Positions 30,717 to 38,815 of a stretch of DNA of 64,000 nt are shown here, piece after piece. The notes below the pieces were generated by a model. The model saw only the letters and a list, made by a program, of their open reading frames with translations, did not search any database and was not told the origin of the DNA. Origin of the DNA: Clostridiales bacterium (GTDB lineage Bacteria > Bacillota > Clostridia > Oscillospirales > Oscillospiraceae); contig SFFV01000012.1 of assembly GCA_004557735.1 (NCBI GenBank), positions 1 to 64,000 of the forward strand, given 5' to 3'. The translations under genes and the position numbers were made by a program. Each line of letters opens with the position of its first letter. Position 1 is the first letter of the stretch.

Positions 30717-31598
30717 ATGAAACCCACCGTATTTTTCTCCCGGGAGATCACGCCGGAAAAGGTGCTGGAGCTGTACCGCGCTCTCGGCAGGGAGCTTCCG
30801 GGCAGGGTCGCGGTCAAGGTGCACTCCGGCGAGGAGGGCAACCAGAATTTCCTGCCCCCGGAGCTTTGGAAAGACGTTGTCAAAGCCGTAAACGGCACCG
30901 TGGTTGAGTGCAACACCGCATATGAAGGCTCCCGCAACTACACCGAGCAGCACCGCCGCCTTCTGCGCAAGCACGGCTGGTCGGCGGCGTTCGATGTGGA
31001 CATTCTCGACGCCGAAGGCCCCGATCTGGAGCTGCCCATCCCGAACGGAACGGTGCTCAAAAAAGACATCGTCGGCAGGGACATTGAAAACTACGACTCC
31101 ATGCTTGTCCTCTCCCACTTCAAGGGTCACCCGATGGGCGGGTACGGCGGGGCGCTCAAGCAGCTGTCCATCGGCTGCGCCTCCACCGCGGGCAAGGCGT
31201 GGATCCATTCCGGCGGCACGACGGCCGACCAGACCGAATGCTGGGACAACCTCCCGCCGCAGGATGTGTTCCTTGCGGCCATGGCGGACGCGGCGAGCGC
31301 CGTTGCGGAGCACTTCCACGGCAGCATGGCGTTCGTGAACGTGATGAAGAACCTCTCCGTCGACTGTGACTGCTGCGCCGTGGCGGAGGATCCGTGCATG
31401 AAGGACGTCGGAATCCTCGCCTCGCTCGACCCGGTCGCGGTCGATCAGGCGTGCATCGATCTCGTCTACGCCGCGGCGGACGACCCCGGCCGGAAGCACT
31501 TCATCGAGCGCGTGGAGTCGCGTCACGGCGTCCGCACGATCGAGTGCGCCGCGGCTCTCGGCGTCGGCAGCCGGGAGTATAAGCTCGTCGAATTGTAA
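30717..31598 (+). CDS. DUF362 domain protein
   Basis: A 293-residue protein. Seen: VAVKVHSGEEGNQNFLPPEL at about residue 32, AVNGTVVECNTAYEGSR, then the family core SMLVLSHFKGHPMGGYGGAL with LKQLSIGCASTAGK, and a cysteine group VDCDCCAVAEDPCMKDVGIL, where a cluster may bind. DUF362 proteins are often iron-sulfur proteins found with ferredoxins, but this one has no separate ferredoxin domain. The start at 30717 follows ATAAGGAGGACACGTT. It probably shares a transcript with the zinc-ribbon gene. The reaction is unknown. Confidence 0.88.
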   Translation: MKPTVFFSREITPEKVLELYRALGRELPGRVAVKVHSGEEGNQNFLPPELWKDVVKAVNGTVVECNTAYEGSRNYTEQHRRLLRKHGWSAAFDVDILDAEGPDLELPIPNGTVLKKDIVGRDIENYDSMLVLSHFKGHPMGGYGGALKQLSIGCASTAGKAWIHSGGTTADQTECWDNLPPQDVFLAAMADAASAVAEHFHGSMAFVNVMKNLSVDCDCCAVAEDPCMKDVGILASLDPVAVDQACIDLVYAAADDPGRKHFIERVESRHGVRTIECAAALGVGSREYKLVEL

Positions 31599-31625
31599 TA
31601 ATTGCGCGCCGCGCTTATGGCCGAA

Positions 31626-31655
31626 TTGACAAGCGGATTCTTAACATGATAAAAT
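31626..31655 (+). promoter_or_regulatory. promoter of the YitT-family gene
   Basis: TTGACA (31626-31631) and TAAAAT (31650-31655), spacer 18. The hairpin at 31658-31701 begins at the expected transcription start. Confidence 0.7.
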
Positions 31656-31657
31656 AA

Positions 31658-31708
31658 AAAGAGCGGATGCGGATCGGGCTTACAATTCGCATCCGTTCTT
31701 TATTTTTT
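31658..31708 (+). terminator. hairpin with T tract before the YitT gene
   Basis: AAAGAGCGGATGCG (31658-31671) pairs with CGCATCCGTTCTTT (31688-31701), then ATTTTTTG. It can end the DUF362 transcript; because it lies after the promoter at 31626 it would also sit at the very 5' end of the YitT transcript. Confidence 0.8.
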
Positions 31709-31727
31709 GATAAAAGGGGAAAGGAAG

Positions 31728-32624
31728 ATGACCGTCATGGGAAAGCTGTTCGGAAAGACGTGGATGTTCGATACGCTCGTGGAAATTGCCGGGAGCATCC
31801 TGACCGGCGTCGCTATCTATAACTTTGCACTACCTGCAAAGTTCCCTATGACCGGCTTTTCGGGTCTCGCGCTGATCCTCTACCGGCTGTTCGGCCTGCC
31901 CATCGGCGTGATGACGATCGTTCTCAACATCCCGGTGGCGATCCTCTGTTACCGGCTGCTCGGCCGCCGGTTTTTTCTTTGCAGCGTCCGGTGCATGCTC
32001 CTCTCCTCGCTCTTTATTGACTACATAGCGCCGCTCCTGCCGGTTTATACCGGCGGGCGGCTCATCGCCGCCATCTGCGCGGGCGTGCTCGGCGGGCTGG
32101 GCTACGCGCTCATCTATATGCGGAACTCTTCCACCGGCGGCGCGGACTTTATCACGCTTGCGCTCAAAGCCAAGCACCCGCATCTGCCGCTCGGCCGGTT
32201 CATTCTGATTACGGACGGCGTTGTCGTGGTGCTCGGCGGCATCATTTTCCGCGATTTTGACGGCATCGTCTATGGCATGCTCATCGATCTCATATTCGCC
32301 GTCATCGCCGACAAGATCATGTACGGCGCGAATGCCGGAAAGCTCGCGCTCATCGTCACCAGCCACGGCAAAGCCGTCACGGAGCGGATCGACGAGCTCT
32401 GCGGCCGCGGCACAACGATCATCGACGCGCGCGGCGGCTTTCGGCAGGACCGCCGCGACGTGGTGATGTGCGCCTGCTCCGGCAAGGAAATGTTTGCCAT
32501 CACCCGCGAGGTGAAGCTGCTCGACCCGGCGTCGTTCACCGTTATTCTCGAATCCAACGAGGTCCACGGCGAGGGCTTCCGCATGCTCCGCGTGGCGGAG
32601 CCGCCGGCCAACGACGGGAAATAA
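31728..32624 (+). CDS. YitT family membrane protein
   Basis: A 298-residue protein. The first 200 residues hold five membrane segments with family motifs: ILTGVAIYNFALPAKFPMTG, FSGLALILYRLFGLPIG, and RNSSTGGADFITLALKAKHP. The C-terminal 85 residues form the soluble DUF2179 domain (ALIVTSHGKAVTERIDELCG, GRGTTIIDARGGF). YitT proteins are widespread; their transport role is still unclear. The start ATG at 31728 follows GGGGAAAGGAAG. It is a single-gene unit with its own promoter and a bidirectional terminator at its end. Confidence 0.93.
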   Translation: MTVMGKLFGKTWMFDTLVEIAGSILTGVAIYNFALPAKFPMTGFSGLALILYRLFGLPIGVMTIVLNIPVAILCYRLLGRRFFLCSVRCMLLSSLFIDYIAPLLPVYTGGRLIAAICAGVLGGLGYALIYMRNSSTGGADFITLALKAKHPHLPLGRFILITDGVVVVLGGIIFRDFDGIVYGMLIDLIFAVIADKIMYGANAGKLALIVTSHGKAVTERIDELCGRGTTIIDARGGFRQDRRDVVMCACSGKEMFAITREVKLLDPASFTVILESNEVHGEGFRMLRVAEPPANDGK

Positions 32625-32632
32625 GAAATAAG

Positions 32633-32672
32633 AAGAAACGCATTCTCTGACAAAACAGAGAATGCGTTTCTT
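32633..32672. terminator. bidirectional terminator
   Basis: AAGAAACGCATTCTCTG (32633-32649) and CAGAGAATGCGTTTCTT (32656-32672) are perfect inverses of 17 bases. It lies between convergent genes and serves both. Confidence 0.92.
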
Positions 32673-32673
32673 A

Positions 32674-32913
32674 TCACAGTTCGCGGTACATCGCGGCGGC
32701 GTCGTCCTTTTTGACCGCTTCCTGCACGGAGAGGACCTCTGCCCGCAGCGTTTTCGCGCCGAAGCGGATCTCGATCACATCGCCGACCTTCACATCGGTG
32801 GATGGCTTGGCGACGCGCCCGCCGACGGACACATGCCCGCCGTCGCACGCTTCCTGCGCCACGGTGCGGCGCTTGATGAGCCGCGAGACCTTCAGCCACT
32901 TGTCGAGCCGCAT
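32674..32913 (-). CDS. rqcP: S4-domain RNA-binding protein RqcP (YabO/Hsp15-like)
   Basis: A 79-residue protein that is a single S4 domain: MRLDKWLKVSRLIKRRTVAQ, GGHVSVGGRVAKPSTDVKVG, DVIEIRFGAKTLRAEVL. RqcP binds ribosomes carrying stalled nascent chains and, with RqcH, adds C-terminal alanine tails. Size and sequence fit the Bacillus YabO family. Its start is one base before the stop of the P-loop gene upstream, so they form one transcript. The usual yabP/yabQ sporulation neighbours are not present. Confidence 0.9.
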   Translation of the reverse strand: MRLDKWLKVSRLIKRRTVAQEACDGGHVSVGGRVAKPSTDVKVGDVIEIRFGAKTLRAEVLSVQEAVKKDDAAAMYREL

Positions 32914-32914
32914 A

Positions 32915-33325
32915 TCAGAAATATTTCTTCAGACCGTCGCCCGCGCCGGAGGGATCGGCCGTGATGGTGATGGTAAAGTTGATGTTCTCGCGCGCGCCGA
33001 ACGCGGCGAGCATATCGAGAAACTTCTCCAGCGCCTCGTTGGAGCGATCGTCGAGGATCTTGTTGAGATCGTCGATGAAGAAATGGGTGATGTCATAATT
33101 GCCGGCGTGCAGGCCGCAAAGGAAGCCGAGCAGCATCGTATTGCCGCGGACGCCGTAATCGTCGGTGCGGATCAGCCGCGCCTGATAGGGGATATCATAG
33201 GTCAGATGCCGGCTCTTTTCGATGCAGACAACATTGCCCTGCTCCTTTTCAATGGCTTCGCTGACGAGAGAAATCAGAGTCTTGGTCTTGCCGGAGCCGG
33301 ACAGACCCATGATAAGTTTAACCAT
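32915..33325 (-). CDS. small P-loop ATPase-like protein
   Basis: A 136-residue protein with a clear Walker A at its start (LIMGLSGSGKTKTLISLV, residues 4-21) and a Walker B-like THFFIDDLNKIL near 80-91. It consists of little more than one nucleotide-binding fold and has no second domain. I know it only as a conserved small clostridial protein, sometimes labelled twitching-motility-like. The start at 33325 has the upstream sequence AATGAGGTGATTTCCT. It is followed by rqcP. Role unknown; binding of ATP or GTP is an inference from the P-loop. Confidence 0.8.
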   Translation of the reverse strand: MVKLIMGLSGSGKTKTLISLVSEAIEKEQGNVVCIEKSRHLTYDIPYQARLIRTDDYGVRGNTMLLGFLCGLHAGNYDITHFFIDDLNKILDDRSNEALEKFLDMLAAFGARENINFTITITADPSGAGDGLKKYF

Positions 33326-33440
33326 AGGAAATCACCTCATTTGTAAATTTGAAAGAAAGATACGAACACTTCTTCTTCAGTATTCTACCATCTTCCGCCG
33401 CCCGTTGCAAGGCGCTTTTCGATTGTTCACCGAATGTTCT

Positions 33441-34739
33441 TCATTTGAGCGCGGCAAGACCGCGGAACATGAGCTTCTTATAAGCCTCCACGCCCGGCTG
33501 ATCGAACGGGTTCACACCCTCCATGTAGCCGGAAAGACCGCAGGCAAGCTCAAAGAAGCAGACGAGCTCGGCAAAGCCGGTCTCCGCCATGTCCGTGACC
33601 TCGATGGCGAGATTGGGGACGCCGCCCTCGATGTGCGCGGCCTTTACCGCCGCGCGGGCAATGGCGGCGATCTCGTTGAAGTCGTGTCCGGCGAGATAGT
33701 TCAGCCCGTCGCCGTCGTGCGCGTCGGCGGGAACGGTGTATCCGCCGGGGAGCACGGCAAAGCTCACGACCGTCTCCATCAGATGCCGCGGGCCCTCCTG
33801 GATGTACTGGCCCATGGAGTGCAGATCGGCGTTATATTCCACGCTCGCCGGGAAAATGCCGAGACCGTTTTTGCCCTCGGACTCGCCGTACAGCTGCTTC
33901 CACCACTCCGCCATCATGCGGAAGCGCGGCTCGTAGCACGCGAGGATCTCCACGGCCTTGCCGCTCTTATAGAGCGCCTGACGCGCGGCGGCGTACTGCC
34001 AGCACGGGTTGTTCTCGCTGCGCTCGTCGAGAGAGGCAAACGTCTCCTCGGCGACGGTGAGAATCTTTTCGATATCGATGTTCGCGGCGCACAGCGGCAG
34101 CAGTCCGACAGCGGAGAGGACGCTGTAGCGCCCGCCGACGTCGTCGGGAACAACAAAGCTCTCCCACCCGGCGGCGTCCGCCTCGCTCTTGAGAGCGCCG
34201 CGGCGCGCGTCGGTCGTGGCAAAGATGCGGCGGTTGGCTTCTTCCTCACCGTATTTCTTTACGAGAAGATCGCGGAACACACGGAAGCCGAGCGCCGGCT
34301 CGAGCGTCGTGCCGGATTTGGAGACGACGTTCACGCAGAAATCGCGGTTTCCGAGCTTTTCAACCGTGTCGCAAAGCGCCGCGGCGGAAAGGCCGTTTCC
34401 GGCAAAGAGCAGCTCCGCGCCGCCCTCGCGCCGGCCGATCAGCTCATAGGCCGCGCGTGCGCCGAGATACGATCCGCCGATGCCGACGACGACGAGCGCG
34501 TCGCCCTTTTCGCGGATCGCTTTCCCCGCGGCGAGAATGCGCGCAAGCTCCGTTTCGCGGATGCGGCGCGGAAGCTCCGTCCAGCCGAGAAAATCCGAAC
34601 CTGCGCCCGTCTTTTCGCTGAGCGTGCGGTGCGCCGCTTCCGCGGCGGCGTAATCCGGGGCATGTGCGCCGAAAAACGGCGCGGCGCCGGTGAGATCAAC
34701 ATGAATCATTGCGGCGCCGGTGAGATCAACATGAATCAT
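33441..34739 (-). CDS. pgi: glucose-6-phosphate isomerase
   Basis: A 432-residue enzyme that interconverts glucose-6-phosphate and fructose-6-phosphate. Seen: VVVGIGGSYLGARAAYEL (phosphate loop), VNVVSKSGTTLEPALGFRVF, GGRYSVLSAVGLLPL, the ENNPCWQYAAAR segment, GIFPASVEYNADLHSMGQYI and the C-terminal NPFDQPGVEAYKKLMF with the catalytic lysine. Its first 20 residues are MIHVDLTGAA twice, because a 30-base unit is repeated exactly at the start (34681-34740). The outer ATG at 34739 has GCAGGGAGGTATACCA before it; the inner ATG at 34709 has no ribosome site, so the outer one is used and adds ten residues. Confidence 0.95.
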   Translation of the reverse strand: MIHVDLTGAAMIHVDLTGAAPFFGAHAPDYAAAEAAHRTLSEKTGAGSDFLGWTELPRRIRETELARILAAGKAIREKGDALVVVGIGGSYLGARAAYELIGRREGGAELLFAGNGLSAAALCDTVEKLGNRDFCVNVVSKSGTTLEPALGFRVFRDLLVKKYGEEEANRRIFATTDARRGALKSEADAAGWESFVVPDDVGGRYSVLSAVGLLPLCAANIDIEKILTVAEETFASLDERSENNPCWQYAAARQALYKSGKAVEILACYEPRFRMMAEWWKQLYGESEGKNGLGIFPASVEYNADLHSMGQYIQEGPRHLMETVVSFAVLPGGYTVPADAHDGDGLNYLAGHDFNEIAAIARAAVKAAHIEGGVPNLAIEVTDMAETGFAELVCFFELACGLSGYMEGVNPFDQPGVEAYKKLMFRGLAALK

Positions 34740-34740
34740 T
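34681..34740. repeat. exact 30-bp tandem duplication at the pgi start
   Basis: Bases 34681-34710 and 34711-34740 are identical. The unit contains the pgi start codon and the next nine codons, so the protein stays in frame but repeats its first ten residues. Confidence 0.97.
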
Positions 34741-34813
34741 GGTATACCTCCCTGCGGTCAATTTCTTCCGTTGGCGCCATTGTACACTCTCCGGCGCTCA
34801 CTTGCAAGATGAA

Positions 34814-35962
34814 CTATTGCATATTCGTCCGCCCGCACAGCACCGCGGCGAGCCGCATCCACAGCTCCCCGACGCTGACGCGCTCCACAGCCTCCGCCGC
34901 GCAGATCGGAACGCTCGCCACGGTTTCGTCTCCGGCAACATACCGGAGCGTACCGAGGAGCTGCCCGGCGGCGACGGGCGCATCCACCTTTTCCGGCAGC
35001 TCGTAAACGGCGAAGAGCTCCTTCTGCCGCGCCTTTTCGATGAGCACCGTACCGGAGCTTTCGCACACGGTGCGCACGGACGCCGCTTTGCCGAGCGACA
35101 CCGGCACGTCGGGCGCGCCGGTCTCCGGCATGACGAGCGTGTAATTGGCAAAGGCGTAGTCGAGAAGCGTGCGCGCCGCATCAAACCGAAGCTGGCTCGT
35201 CTCGCCGTGGAGGATGACCGCGATATACTCCACGCCGCCGCGCTCGGCGGAGGCGGCCAGACAGTACATCGCCGTGGATGTGAAGCCCGTTTTGAGCCCC
35301 GTGCAGCCGTTGTATTGCCGCACGAGCTTATTTGTGTTCGTAAGGCCGAATTCGCCCGCGCGGATCGTGTCCTGCCAGAGCGTCATATACTGCCGGACGA
35401 ACTCGTGCTTTAGAAGCTCGCGCGACATTACCGCGATATCGTAGGCGCAGGTGTAGTGTTCCGCGTTCTCAAAGAGACCGGTGCAGTTGGTAAAATGCGT
35501 GTCGGCAAGCCCAAGCTCCTCCGCGCGGCGGTTCATGCGCGCGACGAACGCTTCCTCCGATCCGCAGAGCGCCTCGGCGAGCGCCACGGCGCAGTCGTTC
35601 GCCGAGACGACCGCCACGCACTTGGTCATCTCCGCGACCGTCATCACCTCGCCCTCCTCAAGCCAGATCTGGCTGCCGCCCATCGAGGCCGCCCGGCGGC
35701 TCGCCGTTATGGGATCGTCCGGCGAAACCGCGCCGTTTTCAACGGCCTCCGCCACGAGAAGCAGCGTCATCACCTTTGTCACGCTTGCCGGGGAGAGATG
35801 CCGGTGAGCTTCCTTTTCATAGAGTACCGTGCCGGTCTGCCGTTCCATCAGCACCGCCGCCGTGCAGGAAAGCGAAAAGCTCTCTTCCGGCAGAGCTTCC
35901 ACGGCGAGAGCCGGTATCGTGAGGTAAAGAGCGGCCAGAGCCGCGCAAATGAACCTGCGCAT
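34814..35962 (-). CDS. D-alanyl-D-alanine carboxypeptidase (DacA/DacF family)
   Basis: A 382-residue exported penicillin-binding protein that trims the terminal D-Ala of peptidoglycan stem peptides. Seen: signal peptide (hydrophobic 4-20, cut after ALA), the SXXK motif in HLSPASVTKVMTLLL (active serine), the SXN motif in VAVVSANDCAVAL, and KTG in NGCTGLKTGFTSTAMYC. The C-terminal beta domain (PBP5_C) follows, but no clear amphipathic membrane anchor is seen at the very end. The start at 35962 follows GAGAAGGGAGGCGCGTCC. Sporulation DacF-like proteins have a similar size, so a sporulation role is possible. Confidence 0.93.
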   Translation of the reverse strand: MRRFICAALAALYLTIPALAVEALPEESFSLSCTAAVLMERQTGTVLYEKEAHRHLSPASVTKVMTLLLVAEAVENGAVSPDDPITASRRAASMGGSQIWLEEGEVMTVAEMTKCVAVVSANDCAVALAEALCGSEEAFVARMNRRAEELGLADTHFTNCTGLFENAEHYTCAYDIAVMSRELLKHEFVRQYMTLWQDTIRAGEFGLTNTNKLVRQYNGCTGLKTGFTSTAMYCLAASAERGGVEYIAVILHGETSQLRFDAARTLLDYAFANYTLVMPETGAPDVPVSLGKAASVRTVCESSGTVLIEKARQKELFAVYELPEKVDAPVAAGQLLGTLRYVAGDETVASVPICAAEAVERVSVGELWMRLAAVLCGRTNMQ

Positions 35963-36278
35963 GGACGCGCCTCCCTTCTCCTCCCATTCTATTGTGAATA
36001 GACTATGAATATTCATTTTTGTCCCGCACCGGGAAATAACAGGAAATAAAAGAGTTTTGAACATTTCCCACAGAGTTTCCCACAGTGAATACGGCTTGTC
36101 CGGCCTCCTAATATTCATATTATGAGTTACATAATATTGCTTTTCGTTATTTTTATGCATAAAATGAAAAAGCCTCCCGCTGACGAGAGAACGGCGCATC
36201 TCTGCACGGTGCACATAAACACGCCGCCGCAGCTCTTGACGCTGCGGCGGCGCTTGAGTAAAATGAATTGGTTATTGG
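35963..36278. other. gene-free region between dac and nifS-like genes
   Basis: No gene is seen. It contains two direct copies of TTTCCCACAG (36064-36073 and 36076-36085), several AT-rich palindromes (ATATGAATATT near 36112, GAATATTC near 36007), and a strong stem CGCCGCCGCAG (36222-36232) with CTGCGGCGGCG (36242-36252). The stem probably ends the minus-strand cysteine desulfurase transcript. A promoter for dac must lie here, but no consensus pair is clear. Confidence 0.6.
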
Positions 36279-37418
36279 CTAAAGGGAGGGATAAAGCTCC
36301 CGCCGCGCCGCGGCGAGCGCTTCACAGAAAGCGCCGCACTCCGCGGGCGTCGTATAGCGCGAGAACGAAACGCGAAGCGCCCCGTCAATCACCTTGTCGG
36401 GGACGCCGATGGCTTCGAGCACATGGCTGCGCCGGCCGCGCTTGCACGCGCTGCTCTTGGAAACGTAAATGCCCTTCGCTTCGAGATAATTCATCAAAAC
36501 CTCGCTCCGGTAGCCGGGCAGGGAGAGCGAGAGAATGTGCGCGCTGCCGCCGCCGAGGAATACGATGCCGGGGACGGTGTCGGTGAGCGTCTGCACGCAC
36601 TGTTCGCGGAGAGCGGCCATGCGGGCGTTCACCTCCGGCATTTCGGCCTTTGCGATGCGCACCGCCTCGCCGAAAGCGGCGATCTGCGGCATCGGCTCGG
36701 TGCCGGAGCGCATGCCCTCCTCCTGCCCGCCGCCGAGAATGTGCGCCGGGAGCTTCAGCCCCTGCCGGACATACAGCGCGCCGATGCCCTTGGGCGCATG
36801 GACCTTGTGGCCGCTCACGGATATCATGTCCGCGCCGAGCGTTTTGGCGGAGAACGGCTCCTTCAGAAAGCCCTGCACCGCGTCGGTGTGGAGAAGCGCG
36901 CCGGATCTCGCCGCACGCAGCGCGCGGGCCACGCCCGCAATGTCCGTCACGGCGCCGGTCTCGTTATTGACCATCATGAGCGTTACGAGCGCCGTATCCT
37001 CCCGGAGCGCGGCACGCACCGCATCCACGGATATCGCGCCGGTGCTGTCGGGGGAGAGGAGCGTGACCTCCCAGCCCTCGCGCGCGAGCTTTTCGAGCGG
37101 CTGGCGCACGGCGTCGTGCTCCACGGCGGAGGAGATGATGTGCTTTCCGATCCGCCGCCGGAGATACGCGCCCTCCAGGATCGCCCAGTTGTCGCTCTCC
37201 GTACCGCCGGAGGTGAAGTACACTTCCTTTGCGGCGCATCCGAGCGCGGCGGCGAGCTTTTTGCGGGCATCATCGAGCACGGCGCGCGCCTCGCGTCCCG
37301 GTTTGTGCGTCGAGCCGGGGTTGCCGTACAGTTCCGTCATCACCTTATATGCCGCGTCCGCCGCCTCCGGGCATACGCGGGTCGTCGCGGCGTTATCGAG
37401 ATAAATTTCCATATCCAT
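36279..37418 (-). CDS. cysteine desulfurase (NifS/IscS-like)
   Basis: A 379-residue PLP enzyme that takes sulfur from cysteine for Fe-S clusters or tRNA thiolation. Seen: IYLDNAATTRVCPE at the start, GNPGSTHKPGREAR, TSGGTESDNWAI, the HTDAVQG cofactor loop (177-183), Lys205 in SVSGHKVHAPKG as the Schiff-base lysine, and Cys325 in SSACKRGRRSHVL as the sulfur-carrying residue. The start at 37418 follows CAAAGGATGT. It is divergent from mtaB, a methylthiotransferase that needs Fe-S clusters and sulfur, with only 24 bases between the two starts. A functional link is likely. Confidence 0.93.
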   Translation of the reverse strand: MDMEIYLDNAATTRVCPEAADAAYKVMTELYGNPGSTHKPGREARAVLDDARKKLAAALGCAAKEVYFTSGGTESDNWAILEGAYLRRRIGKHIISSAVEHDAVRQPLEKLAREGWEVTLLSPDSTGAISVDAVRAALREDTALVTLMMVNNETGAVTDIAGVARALRAARSGALLHTDAVQGFLKEPFSAKTLGADMISVSGHKVHAPKGIGALYVRQGLKLPAHILGGGQEEGMRSGTEPMPQIAAFGEAVRIAKAEMPEVNARMAALREQCVQTLTDTVPGIVFLGGGSAHILSLSLPGYRSEVLMNYLEAKGIYVSKSSACKRGRRSHVLEAIGVPDKVIDGALRVSFSRYTTPAECGAFCEALAAARRELYPSL

Positions 37419-37442
37419 ACATCCTTTGAGGAGCGTCCTTCT

Positions 37443-38735
37443 ATGAAGTACATTATAGCCACTCTCGGCTGCAAGGTCAACCAGTACGAATCCGAGGCGA
37501 TGGAGCAGATCCTCCAAAGCCACGGCCACACGCCGTGCGCCGAAGGGGAGAGCGCGGACGCCGTGATCGTCAATACCTGCGCCGTTACGGCCGAGGGCGC
37601 GCGCAAAGCGCGCCAGACCGTGCGCCGTCTCCGGCGCGAAAACCCGCTTGCGCTCACGGCGCTCTGCGGCTGCTGGAGCCAGGTGGACGCCGCCGAGGCC
37701 GCGGCGCTCGGCGCGGACGTGCTCTTCGGCACGGGCGACCGGCAGGGATTTGTCCGCGCCGTAGAAACCGCCGCGGCGGAGCGGGGGGCGGGGGAGAGCG
37801 TAACGAAGCTCGACGATCCCTTCCGCCGCACCGGGTTTGAGGAGCTGCCCGCCGGCGCCTACGCCGGGCACGCGCGTGCGTATCTCAAGATCCAGGACGG
37901 GTGCGACAATTTCTGCACCTACTGCATCATCCCCTACGCCCGCGGGCGCGTGCTTTCCCTGCCGGAGGACCGGTGCGCGGCGGAGGCCACGTCGCTCGCC
38001 GCGCAGGGCTATAAGGAGATCGTCGTCACCGGCATCGAGATCGCCTCGTGGGGCAAGGATCTCAAAAACGGCAAAACGCTCATCGACGCGCTCGAAGCCG
38101 TCGCCGCGGGCGCTCCCGGCGCGCGCATCCGTCTCGGCTCGCTCGAGCCGACGGTCGTGACGGATACATTCGTTGAGCGCCTGAAAAAGCTCAACGTCTG
38201 CCCGCACTTCCATCTCTCCATGCAGTCCGGGTGCGATGAAACGCTCGCGCGCATGCGCCGGAAGTACACGACCGCGGAGTTTTTCGCCGTCACCGAGCGG
38301 CTGCGCGCGGCCTTCCCCGGCTGCGCACTCACGACCGATCTCATCACCGGCTTTCCCGGCGAGACGGAGGAAGAGTTTTCCCAGACGCTCGCCTTCATCG
38401 AAAAATGCGCCTTCGCGCAAATGCACGTGTTCCCGTATTCGATCCGCCCCGGCACAAAGGCGGCGGATATGCCCGGCCAGATCGAAAAGAGCGAAAAGGC
38501 CGCGCGCGCCGCGAGAGCCGCGCGCGCCGCAGAGCGGATGCAAAGGGAATATCTTACGTCCTGCGTCGGGAAAACGCTCGAGGTCATCTTTGAGACGGAG
38601 TCGGACGGCGAGAGCCGCGGCCACGCCGAAAACTATACCGAGACCGCCGTACCCGGGAATATGCCGCACGGCGTTGTGAGAAAAGTAAAAATCACCGGCG
38701 TGCGCGGCGAAATGCTTGTCGGTACGGCGCTTTGA
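37443..38735 (+). CDS. mtaB: tRNA t6A37 methylthiotransferase MtaB
   Basis: A 430-residue radical SAM enzyme that adds a methylthio group to t6A37 of tRNAs reading ANN codons. Seen: the N-terminal UPF0004 domain with cluster cysteines C10, C46 and C75 (ATLGCKVNQYESEAM, NTCAVT, LCGCWS), and the radical SAM motif CDNFCTYC with C154, C158 and C161. GLGSLEP-like (RLGSLEPTVV) and HLSMQSGCDETLARM further support MtaB over MiaB. A C-terminal TRAM-like part follows. The start at 37443 has GAGGAGCGTCCTTCT before it. Its stop codon overlaps the promoter of serC. Confidence 0.94.
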   Translation: MKYIIATLGCKVNQYESEAMEQILQSHGHTPCAEGESADAVIVNTCAVTAEGARKARQTVRRLRRENPLALTALCGCWSQVDAAEAAALGADVLFGTGDRQGFVRAVETAAAERGAGESVTKLDDPFRRTGFEELPAGAYAGHARAYLKIQDGCDNFCTYCIIPYARGRVLSLPEDRCAAEATSLAAQGYKEIVVTGIEIASWGKDLKNGKTLIDALEAVAAGAPGARIRLGSLEPTVVTDTFVERLKKLNVCPHFHLSMQSGCDETLARMRRKYTTAEFFAVTERLRAAFPGCALTTDLITGFPGETEEEFSQTLAFIEKCAFAQMHVFPYSIRPGTKAADMPGQIEKSEKAARAARAARAAERMQREYLTSCVGKTLEVIFETESDGESRGHAENYTETAVPGNMPHGVVRKVKITGVRGEMLVGTAL

Positions 38736-38760
38736 CAGACTAATTCGCTGGGTATATAAT
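38732..38760 (+). promoter_or_regulatory. promoter of serC-serA
   Basis: TTGACA (38732-38737) and TATAAT (38755-38760) with a 17-base spacer. Perfect consensus; TTGACA contains the TGA stop of mtaB. Confidence 0.92.
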
Positions 38761-38815
38761 AAAGTAAATCGCTATGACCCCGCAAACCGGGGAAAACCGG
38801 AAAGGAAGCCCTGCC

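Noticed and set aside
34681..34740. Possible CRISPR repeat or phase-variable array
   Set aside because: Only two directly joined copies without spacers, inside a coding start; it is a simple tandem duplication. No CRISPR array or cas gene was seen in the window.
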